From Phaseolus vulgaris (lineage: Eukaryota > Streptophyta > Magnoliopsida > Fabales > Fabaceae): 64,000 nucleotides of DNA. The notes under the pieces are model-generated. The model saw nothing but the letters and a program-made list of their open reading frames with translations. It had not been told where the DNA came from and did not search any database. The position numbers and the translations under genes were made by a program. The stretch spans positions 1,025,030 through 1,089,029 of the forward strand of contig NC_023749.2 in assembly GCF_000499845.2 (NCBI RefSeq). The letters are read 5' to 3'. Positions 11,886 through 22,223 of this stretch are shown here, piece after piece; within the stretch, counting starts at the first letter, position 1; every line of letters begins with the position of its first letter.

Positions 11886-13877
11886 TTAATGGTAGGTTTC
11901 TATATCTATTCGAGTCATTAGTGTGTTTGGATTCAATCAATCAAAATATAGAAGAAAAATTATGAATGACAATTAGACATTTTGTATCTTATTAAAATAA
12001 AATAATAATATTATCTAATTTAAAGACAAAAGTTTGAAGAACGTTAAATCGTTAACTTATTGTAATTAATGCTAAATTCAGTTTTCTTTCTATAATGGCT
12101 GCAATTGATGGCAAGCAAGGAAAAATTAGGATTTAATATATCAAAATCATATTTTCTCTAATCTCATAATTTTAATGAGTCATACATATTTTTTTTTTTA
12201 TACTGAAAATAATTAATATAAATTATGACTGTAGTTAGATTGGGTCAAAAATTATAAAAATGAAGAAGAGAAAAATGTAATCAAGAAATAGCTTAACCCT
12301 AACTAGGTGTAATTATCATTTATTAGACCTAAAACTTATTTACAAATCTTAATAAATGTAATCAACATGTTTTTTACAGTTTGTTCTGCATTATAGTTTA
12401 GGTATAAGATGAATGAATTGGTAAAACTTATTTACTATTCATAAATAAATGTAATTTACTAATGTCTATATTAATTGTTTTTTTAATTATAAATTATAGA
12501 TAAAGTTAATTAAAAAATAACATAGAAGTGAGTATGAGACTTAGCAAGAGAGTGAAATTAAATAATCACATGAGTTTAGTTTAAATCACTATTTTTGTTT
12601 GTAATTTTTTTTTACATTTATCCATAACACTTAAGGTTAAAGGTTTAGGGTAAGACATTAACTCCAGTGAACAAATTGATTTATTTCTTTGATTCTATTA
12701 TCCTTCAATGTTTTGTTTTAGTGTTTGAGTTTAGGTTCCAGACAAAGTTATCTGTCACTCAAAATAAATGTTTGGTATTCGGATGCAATAAATGTTGTAA
12801 TAATGATGTATTTTTGTCTTTATGATTGTGTTTATTTAGATGGTTTTGGTTGACTATTTTATTGTTGGATCGATGTTAAAATATACACTATGATTAAGAG
12901 ATGTATTACCTAATCTAATGTATGACTTATTCCAAGTTAATATTTCATTTACATTAATGCATTTTTTTTTGTAATGATAAAGTCATGATCAACTGGTACA
13001 CAGTACGAGAATGTCTTGGAATGGTCAATTACATATGAAAAAATAACTGAAAAGTTATTTAAATCTAATAATTGGAATTAGTTGAAAAATGAAAAAAATA
13101 ACTAGTAACTAAAAGTTATCAATTGTAGAAGTCGAAATTGAAATAAATAAAATAAAGAAAATTTATGTGAAATTTTGTATATAATTTTTTTTTTAATTTT
13201 ATTTCATGGTTAAAATAATTTTGAAATATTTATTATTTAAGTCTTTAATTAATATTAAACTTTTATAAATTTTATTTTCTAAATAACTTATTTTAATTAC
13301 ACTTTTAAGTTCTATTTATTATAATTTTTATTCTATTATTAATATTATAACTTTGTTTTTCTAAATTTAAAAAGTGATTCCAGTTTGGCGAAACTGTATT
13401 AAAATATATAAAAAAAATCATTTTTGTGAAACTAGTCTATTAGATTTTATAATGTAACATTTTTCGATGTCATATAATTTTTTTTCATAAATAATTGAAT
13501 AATTTGTTTAAATTATTTAGTAATAAAAATATTAAATCTATAAAAAGGCAATATATTATTTTTAGCAAATGGAAAAAATAAAATTCGTACACAGAAAATA
13601 TAAAAGTATAATGAGTTTAGCATCATAATACTTTTTAAAAAAAAAATAACATATGTTTTCCCTCAATAGAAAATATAAAACTATAATAAGTGTAACATCA
13701 TAATTTCTGATCCATATTAATAATCCAATTTTTTTATTTTCCAAGCTTTCGATTTTTTTGGGTCTATTACGGATCTATGGCCCATGAAGGAAAACGCCCC
13801 GTGAATCTTAGGCCCATAACTCTCCAACTAAACCCTTTTCCAGCTTTTTAACCTAACTTTTAAAACATTGCAAAATT
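11886..13877. other. gene-free AT-rich intergenic region
   Basis: Nothing supportable. Only short interrupted frames and homopolymer runs. The 60-codon minus frame at 13562-13744 is low-complexity hydrophobic and unconvincing. Confidence 0.5.
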
Positions 13878-14521
13878 CTTCGTGCACCTCCGTGTTTTAC
13901 TCCTGCACCCTTATGTTTCAGAAAATATTAAAATTACCTTTCTCAGCTTTCCAATTTTGGAACGTAGAATCTAAAGACTTTTCATATTACAGAGAATTTA
14001 GATGTTAATATTTATGATATTTTTATTCTGAATCGTATAATTCGAAACACAAATTTTTATGGGTAATCCAAAATATAATTTTTTTATTCTAAATTGTATA
14101 ATATTGAATACAAATTTTGCATGCCAAAATATGCAATTTGGAATCTAAATTTTGCATTAAAGATTGTACATCATGGGATAAATTTTTGAATTATGGATTA
14201 TACAATTCAAAATGTAAATTTTATATTTTGAAATATATCTTTTAAATGGTACATTATATGTTATGGATTGCGCAATTCAATTTTTTATAAATTACTCAAT
14301 CTAAAATACAATTATATAAAAGTGAAATATGTTTTAATAATCTCTGAAACTATAAACCTTAAACCCTAAAGTAAGAGAAGAGGACAGAGTGTGTGACTCT
14401 ATGATGGTGCGCCTGAAAAGATGAAAAGGATGTGATGTGGGATTAATGTTATTTCATCAAGGGCAAAACAGTATTTTCACCATCCTATATGGTGCAGGAT
14501 AAAACCACGGGGTGCAGAAAG
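13878..14521. mobile_element. 644-bp non-autonomous TIR element with TGCACC ends
   Basis: Imperfect 31-bp terminal inverted repeats. The left end (13878-13908) starts CTTCGTGCACCTCC. The reverse complement of the right end (14491-14521) starts CTTTCTGCACCCCG, and both continue with a TTTTA.TCCTGCACC block. The interior repeats short palindromic motifs of the type TATAATTCGAA...ACAAATTT and has no open frame. The superfamily is not determined. Confidence 0.6.
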
Positions 14522-14914
14522 AATTGGCCTCAAAGTGATAGTGGTGTAGTGTATGATGAAAAATATGAGAAGATTTAGTTGAAACAATATTCTAATAATA
14601 TTTGATTAACTTCATAAATGATGGAACAAAAACTTTCCCACTCGTAGCAGTTTAAATAACCCTTTATTGGGAGGTTGTGATCAAAAGTAAAGATTATTTG
14701 GACAAAAAAAACAAAGTGAGTGAGTTGGATTAGACACAAGACCACCCAATAACCTGTCATTATCTCTCAAAATCATTTGTAATTAAAGATTTAGTCTCAT
14801 ATTAGCATCTTATATTAAACCATTTCTGAGTTTTAACACTGATGCTCACGCCTACTTTTGTCATGCATACAAAATACCTCTTAATCAATACATAATCACA
14901 TAAAAAAAAAAAGA

Positions 14915-15315
14915 TACACGCTGAATCTCTATAAATCGATCTATAAGGTGAAATTTACATTTATTTATATACCATGAAATGTCATAATTTATAGTTAATG
15001 TGAAATCTCTGATACATTTCATCATACCGAGACAACCAACTCATGCATAAGACTATATATTGTGGATAGTTCGATAACGATCTCTGATAAATGCAACAAA
15101 CAATCATTAGATCCAATAACGATCCGATAGTGGATGATCATCTCATAAATTCAACAAACAATTGTTAAGATATATATAAAACGACTTTGATATCATATTA
15201 ATAAATAGACTTAAACCTTACTTCAACTTAGTTGATTTATAAGATAAAATTTGTACCAATTTATATACTATAAAATATATTTAACTTTTAGTCCATGTGA
15301 ATCTCTAACATCTTA
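14915..15315 (-). mobile_element. degenerate TRIM with two LTRs
   Basis: Read on the minus strand, a decayed LTR (about 15315-15195) is followed by a tRNA-Met-like primer site (TGATATCA region near 15187), a short interior, and a second LTR (about 15020-14915). Similar to the 120-bp LTR at 32024-32143. The interior holds two diverged copies of a roughly 55-bp unit. Confidence 0.5.
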
Positions 15316-15670
15316 TCAATGTTAAAAACTACACAAACAAAAACATAAATCATTAACTATAAACAGGAACTTTTTATGCAGAAGCATCATAGAAACATGT
15401 TACATGTGAATAAACACTGAGGTGTCTGAGAGTAATATTTTTGTAGGTGTTTCTAAAGACAGTGGTTAAAAGAGGAATTGGTGAATAAAACAATGGTGTG
15501 GGTTTTGAAGTTGCAAGTTGCAGAGAGTCCTTTTTGTTTTGAAGTATTGATTGTATTAAAGGGTGATGTCTGAAAAATGGATATTATTTGTAGTCAGAAA
15601 CGACAATACTTTGGAAAATGATGTGCACTCACTCAACCAAATACACCCCACGGCATCTTATTCATTCCAC

Positions 15671-15707
15671 CTTTTTCTCTTTCTCTTTCTCTTTCTCTTT
15701 CTCTTTT
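15671..15707. repeat. (TCTTTC)n microsatellite
   Basis: About six tandem CTTTCT hexamers, which create an artefactual Phe/Ser/Leu-rich open frame. Confidence 0.9.
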
Positions 15708-15964
15708 ACCACAACATTGCTCCTTCACTCATTAATTGCATTTACTTTCTACCAACTTTTCATTCATTCTTCTCTCTACTTATTATCTTCTCATTTTTCA
15801 ATATTTTTTTCATCATCACTTCCACTATTTAATCACACAAAAACCCTTTCAATACTGCCAAAAGTGTATAAGCACACTGTGTGTATAAATCAAGATAAAC
15901 AAACTGTATAAAGTGTTTTAAGCAGTTTTTATTAAAGATAAAGTGATGAGAATCACAACAATGA

Positions 15965-15979
15965 TTGGTATCAGAGAGG
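15965..15979 (+). repeat. possible LTR-retrotransposon primer-binding site
   Basis: TTGGTATCAGAGAGG follows a sequence ending in CACAACA, the arrangement seen after a Copia 5'LTR. No flanking LTR pair or pol sequence was found, so it may be chance or a fragment. Confidence 0.25.
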
Positions 15980-16782
15980 GGTGAGAGATTTATAGCTTTT
16001 TTTTTCAATACTTTATTTTAACTTGTATTCATATTTTACAGTGATATGATCACAAAATGACTGGGAAAAAGCTGCCACCTTTTCAACACTAGCTGTGTTA
16101 TGCCATCAGAAAAGCTGAAAGATATCTATCATGTTCAGAGTGCAATATTGACAGCAGGTTTTTAGTTTTTACTTATTACAAACAGAAGAAGCTTCAACCA
16201 GTACAATATGGAGTTAATACTGGAACAAAGCTAAGTCATCATCAATCATGTTTAAACTCTACTGAGTTAGTGATAATTAAGGGTAATTTTCAACCTTTCT
16301 TAATTCTTGTTATGATAATAACATCAACACTTTTTTTTCTGTACTAGGAAACACGTGACAAGCAGTACATTGTGACAAAAAAACACTGATTATATGCATG
16401 TACATAGATCACAGAGTAGAACAGTTCCTGCTTCTTCTTTTTATAGTTTAACTACATCTTTTTAGAATATTATTTTCAGTTGTTAGATATTTCTATACTA
16501 ATTGAAATGAATGTCACTTTTCTCCTTTTCTTAGTCATCATATCTGTGTGGAAAAATGAATAGGAGAATCATAATTAAAACATCTTCCTGATAAATAACC
16601 ACAGCCTTCAGACTGTGTAACTTCTGCATACTTTAACATGTAAATATTTAAATGTATGTAGTAAACTTTGGTTTGAGTAAATTCCTAGTTATGCTGTTCA
16701 AATACATAGCCTCTCTGCACTTGATCACAAACAACTGTATTAAAATGAAGTTATATTCTATGATGAGTGTTGTTAAAAGAAG

Positions 16783-17080
16783 TTAACTTTAAGTTCAACT
16801 CAATTTTATAAAATTGGTTTATAAAATAATGTTTTTATTGATCTCCAATACATATTTCACATCGAGAGAGTACTAATTCGTGCGTAAAAATATATGTTAT
16901 GAGTGATCCGCAGATAACACGATAGATCCAACAAATTTTTGTTAGAATAAATTTTAAATGTCTCTAATACCATATTAAAAAGTGAACTTTCAGCCTAACT
17001 CAACTTCATAAACTCGACTTATAAGATAAAATTTACACCCATTTATAAACAATAAAATATATTAATCTCTAATCGATTTG
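16783..17080 (-). mobile_element. degenerate TRIM with two LTRs
   Basis: Minus-strand order: a 5'LTR relic (about 17080-16970), then a primer site matching TGGTATTAGAG (about 16969-16959), a short interior, and a 3'LTR relic (about 16860-16783). Blocks such as CTCAACTT...TTATAAGAT and CTCTAATCGAT match the other TRIM copies. Confidence 0.55.
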
Positions 17081-18843
17081 CGATAAAAAAACAAGTGTTA
17101 TATATATATATATATATCAAGAATATAGCTTTTCATAACTCCAATTATATAAAGTTGGTCTCACTCATTACTAGCAAATTTAAATCTGAAATGTAGAGAA
17201 TGTCGTTAGTAGATTCCAACTCATTTGGAAAAGTAACTATAGATATACCATCATTTTGGTAGTCCTACTTGAATTTAGGATTGAGATAGACAGGTAGTAT
17301 ATGGTAAGTACAATCCTAAAATCAAATACTGCAGTTCAAAAAAGGGAAAGAAGAGAGTAAGAGGAACATTTGAAAATTTGCACAAGTCATCAAGAGCTTA
17401 GACACCACTATTGAAATGAAGAAAATAAAGAAAAGGTTTTGGTTTTTGTGCCATGATTGCATCTCTTTAATGTGGTAACAACTGCTAGAAGTACTACTAG
17501 TAAGAGAAGTCACCATCTTCACAAAAATATCAAAAGGGGGTATGGTGTGGAAGTGGTCCCAGGGGAATTGAAACCATATGTCTTTTATTTGGTATTGGAA
17601 GCAGAATACTTAACATTTTGGCCAAAGTTAGAGACAGAGCACATGCAGAGGAGCGTGCAAGCCACTTCATACTCATATCTGCAGTGAATGTCAAGGTGAT
17701 TTTCTCTGTTTTCTTCTGTGCTTTGATTACTCTAAATTAATTCCTGCACTGCTACCGGGAAACAAAGGCTAACCACCCATTAAACAAACCTGCTGTGCTG
17801 CTCCTAAGAGACACACATTATCTTTGTCCAACCAAGTTCTTTTAATGCAAACACTAACACATTTTTGCTCTCGAGCAAGATTTTTCCTTTAAATTGTGTT
17901 GTAATCTTAGTACTGCTTCAATTATAAGAAGTCTTGTTCCTTTTCATCATACCATGTTTGAATTAGTACAGATGTATTAATGATGCAAAAGAAGAATTAA
18001 TTGAGAGAGATTCTTCATTTTGCTTTACATATATTTTTTGTGGTGTTCTTTCATTCTTCCTAAATTTAGAGGTGGAGGGTCAGTTTTTTCCTTTTTAATT
18101 ATTAAATTAGGTGGTTAAGTTTATCAGTGTTTTTTTTTTTTCTCTCTCAGGTTGGTGGATTGGCAATTTGTCCTTTGAGATTAGGAGACCACAATGATGA
18201 AACATGAAAAATCATTGATTCATTATTGTGGTACATGTTACATGTTAACATTTGATTGTTTCCACAAGCAAAAGGGTGTTAGAACATAAGCAAAACTCAA
18301 GATCATGTCAATCCAAACCAGCATGGAAACATTCCTGAGATGAGGTGAAGCAACTTTGCAGTCTATTTATGTAGTCTTGCATGCAAAATCCATTCCCACC
18401 TAATAAGAGAAAAAAAAGTGATGGAATGAACATGACTCATGGCTTCAATTGTTTATCATAAAAGAACACGATGTAAACATATGCAGTTCAGCACACACAT
18501 CTATAAAACAACATATATTAATGACAACTTGCAACAGCACTTGTTTCTTATTAAAAAAATTCAAACATATTAATTAGTACATGATTTAACATGAACATGA
18601 CACAGTTTGGTATCCATTCTCTAAAACATGCAACACAGAATACGAAATTATAACCACTGTATCAGTCAACAACTCAATTATTACTGTTAAAACCACTGTA
18701 TAATTTGACTCATAATCTAATGAAAACAAAACCTTAACTAATCTAAGTAATATTTTTTAAATGAATTATACACATATAGCTTTTAATTTACTGACAAAAG
18801 CCTCAGTTTTTCTTCTATAACCATTGCTAAAGGGTTATAATTC
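17081..18843. other. intergenic region without a recognisable gene
   Basis: Less AT-rich in places (17440-17850), but both strands lack a recognisable protein. The 76-codon plus frame at 17457-17687 and the 66-codon minus frame at 17322-17522 show no family motif. A non-coding transcript cannot be excluded. Confidence 0.35.
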
Positions 18844-18848
18844 ACTTT

Positions 18849-19266
18849 TGTACCTGTATGAATATTGGGGTTGAGCAATGTTGATCCAGTCGATACACAA
18901 TGATTATCGTGTCCTTAGCTGTCCTATTCTTCAAGTTTTCCTTCCTCTTCGCGTGCTTCGACCGGTTGGCGGGGTACCTACGATTGAACTCCGACGCTCA
19001 AGTCAGCGATGATGCTCAATGAGAATTCTCTGATATTATGAAAACATACCTTTTCCCCTTTCAGAAATCCTTTTAGTAGGTTGACTTGAGCCTTGGCCAT
19101 GTGGGTCAAGCAACTGATGGCTAGAGACATGCTTAGTGGTCTCTGGGTCGTGTCTGGTGGTTTCCTGAAATCCTGAGAGATTCTGCTCGTTTCATATGTA
19201 ATCACATTCTTTATTTAATTAAGTTATTTAACTTAAACCTCTCGATCGTCCGTGTCGACCGGTACA
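18849..19266. mobile_element. solo LTR, 418 bp, with 5-bp target duplication
   Basis: Starts TGTACC and ends GGTACA, a perfect 6-bp terminal inverted repeat. It is flanked by ACTTT at 18844-18848 and again at 19267-19271. It is GC-richer than its surroundings and contains GACGCTCAAGTCAG, also present in the solo LTR at 30370-30937. No internal retrotransposon sequence adjoins it, so it is a recombination-derived solo LTR. Confidence 0.75.
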
Positions 19267-19271
19267 ACTTT

Positions 19272-20644
19272 ATTATATCAGTAATATAATTAACTTCAAA
19301 TAAAATTCATCATTTTAAGGTATGGTAAGAAAAAGAGAGTTAAAATGATACCCAAGATACAAAACTATTCATTATTATTTAAAGGAGGCATATATTTATC
19401 AACTAAACTAGCATGTTAGGTAATTCAGTTAAAGGGTACAATAATTGATTGAAAATGTGGGAAATTATTCAGCAGAGCATGAGCTGTCTATTATATATAT
19501 ATATATACTATCTGTTAAGTGCAGCAAATATATTTTTAAAAAAGCTATTAGCAGAAGAAAAGAAAACAGATTGTGTTTAAGATTGCATTGAAAAAAACTA
19601 AATAATCTATTATAAATTAATATTACCAAGCTGTTAGGAAGATGATATCAGTTTCATCACTAAATTGAAATAGAATCATGTTTAAAAATTAATAATACAT
19701 TACTAATAGGTTTATTATTTACATATTTATATATAAAATTTTAAGGCACACACCATATTAAAATGAGTGGGAATATATTTACAACTTGAAATATATTATA
19801 ACTAAAAAAATAAATAATATTTTATTAAAATAGAGTAATTTTGAAAGAATATAATTTATTTGATATTTTGTAAAAATATACATTCTACTACTTTTTTAAA
19901 ATAAAATATTATATTATGATAAAATAATATTTTTTTAAATATAAAATTAATGAAACTGCTGTCAAATTATCATTGTTTTAAAATTGCATAAAGTTATGAA
20001 CTAAAATTACATTGACTAAATCACAGTAAAAATTTATTAAAATATATATATGTGTTAGTGTCTAGCATATTTGATTATAAATTAAAAAACAACTGCATAA
20101 TTCTATTAATTTATTATTTTGAAACAGTAAATATCCCTCTTCTACTACAAACAAACAAGCAACTTTTATAAAAGCTATAGTTAAATAACTTTAATTTTTT
20201 TTTAAAAAGTGTGCTTCATTGGTGGGTCTATTGGTGGTGTGTAAAGACTGAAATAACACAAATTCAAAACATCATTAAATAGGTCTCATCTGGAAATATA
20301 CAGACATTAATGATTTTACTCACACATCATATATAAAAAAGCTTTGGTCAAACATAAAAAATAATAAAAATGTGGTTAGTAAGTTAAACCAACTCACAAG
20401 TCTATAAATTTTTACATTAAATTAAATTGAAGCCAAATATTATTTTTAACCTAAAGTTTTTAAACTAGTATGATTTCATATATTGAGATGTTATCATGGG
20501 TTATGAAAATCTTGACTTCAACACTGAATGAAATGTACCCTTGACCAGTCATCAATAATATAAACATTGAAAATGTTTAAATGACACAAGTAATTGCACA
20601 AAGATGTTTGATGACAACTTCTTAAGTGTAAAAATTAAATTTTT
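19272..20644. other. gene-free AT-rich intergenic region
   Basis: Nothing supportable. Poly-A/T runs and a short (TA)n near 19493-19507. Confidence 0.5.
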
Positions 20645-21530
20645 AAAAGTTGGGTGTTTAGGGTTGGAGTGAAAAAACATGAAAGTAACCACCTTTTTTT
20701 CTTACATTAAATCACACCAACAATCATAATAAATTACAAATCTTGGGATAATGGTGAAGGGAAACTTTGAGAACAAAGATAGAGTAACAGCTTGTGGGAC
20801 ATTACAGAACAATTAAGAAACAATTCAAATGGGAAATGATGTATTTAATAAATATAATGAGAGATGGAGTGGGGTGTGTTTGATTGGGGTGGCATTGACT
20901 CTTCCCAAGGTAAAGAAGACACCATGATGAAATCAAGGCAAAACTTGAGGGCGTGTTGTTCACTCTCCAGTGAAAATTCTGACACTGAGAGAAACCATTG
21001 GAGCGTGGAGACCAAACTCTGAGAGAGAAATTGGAGTGAACTGTGATGAGCAACAGAAGCAAAGAAGGGTGTTGAGTTTAGGTATGGTGTGCTGTGTTTG
21101 GAAAAGAAGTGAAAGTTGAGAGAATTGAAAGTAGTAAAAAAGTAAATAAATAGAGAGGGTTGTGAGAGGTGAAGATGCAGTATTTGAAACAAGGATATGG
21201 ATCTGATAGAAGAAGCACACAACACAACATAACATTATTATGGGGGCACTAATACCACACGCACGCACTCCAAGCGTTTGTTAAAGATACCATGGCATGA
21301 GAGGGAAAGGGTCTACATAACACAACATAGAGAAAGTGGGGCAAAGTGAGTGGGAGTTGGGAGAGAGAAGAAAACATTGGCCTAATTGTTGAGAGTGAGA
21401 GAGATAAAAGGGCAAATCAGAAATAGTTCAGCTCTCAACTTCACTGCCCACTCATGCCCTGAACCCCATAAAAACACAGAAGGGGCACTGAGGCAATTGA
21501 TGGTTTTTCTGCTGCTTCTACCTGCAACCA
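20645..21530 (+). promoter_or_regulatory. conserved upstream block of C3H copy A
   Basis: Non-coding DNA with patches nearly identical to 37445-38585 upstream of the second copy, for example GTTTGATTGGGGTGGCATTG (20879 and 37960), TTCACTCTCCAGTG and AACCCCATAAAA. The match is interrupted by indels. It precedes the predicted core promoter, so it probably contains the proximal promoter of the gene. Confidence 0.55.
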
Positions 21531-21533
21531 TGT

Positions 21534-21539
21534 TATAAG
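21534..21539 (+). promoter_or_regulatory. TATA-like box of C3H copy A
   Basis: TATAAG within TGTTATAAGCAGGGCGGTGG. The aligned site in copy B is TATAAATA at 38588-38595, and the following GGCGGTGGTTTGGCTTTT is conserved in both. Confidence 0.5.
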
Positions 21540-21641
21540 CAGGGCGGTGGTTTGGCTTTTGTAGTAACTTGACAACCATTGTGTTTGAGGTTGAGGGGTA
21601 CAACTGCTTTCAAAGACATTAACTTTATTTTCCTTTCATAG

Positions 21642-22008
21642 GTAAGATCCTACTCTTTTTCCTCATGTCTGCATTTCAATTTTGATTTGGATAAGGTTAG
21701 AGATTTAGAAGGAGTTAAATAAGTCGGAGGGAGAACAAAAGAAAGAAAAAAAAAACCGAACTTGTTTGTTGTAAGGTTGCCCTTCTGTTGTTTCTGCAAC
21801 TTTTACACTCATTACTTCATTATAGAGCAATTCAACCACCATCTTATGTCCATCTCCCTTTTTTTCAAGTTCTCCTTTTTATCAAAGGTAACTTTTACAC
21901 CCTTCTCCATTAGTCTTCTCCCATTAATCATCCACACGGGAATACTACTTTTAACACTCAACTTTCTTACTCTCCTTTCTTCTTTAACTTACTTTTCTTT
22001 GCTTGCAG
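21642..22008 (+). other. 5'UTR intron of C3H copy A
   Basis: Donor ATAG|GTAAGATCC and acceptor TTGCTTGCAG|GAATATGAG. The paralog has the same arrangement at 38706-39081 with the same exon start, GAATATGAGAAAG. The start codon lies 216 nt into the second exon. Confidence 0.7.
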
Positions 22009-22223
22009 GAATATGAGAAAGAAACTCACTGTATCACCACTCATCTCAAGTTGGTAGGTAGGGTTTGTGTGTGGTTGAGAAAGAAACTTTACTTGCAACA
22101 GGAGTGAGAAAGATAGCCACTAGTGAATAGAAAGAGAGAGACTCAACTTGAAAAAGCAGATTTTGATTTTTTGGGATAGGCTAGTTTCTTGTAGAACCAT
22201 GTAATAATCCCTTTTGTTCAGTC

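Noticed and set aside
15563..15911. Phe/Ser/Leu-rich open frames of 89-97 codons
   Set aside because: Created by the (TCTTTC)n microsatellite and poly-T tracts; no protein motif.
20802..21268. Minus-strand open frames upstream of the C3H genes, partly similar between copies
   Set aside because: Frames are not maintained between the two copies and differ in length and stops; the similarity is better explained as conserved non-coding DNA.
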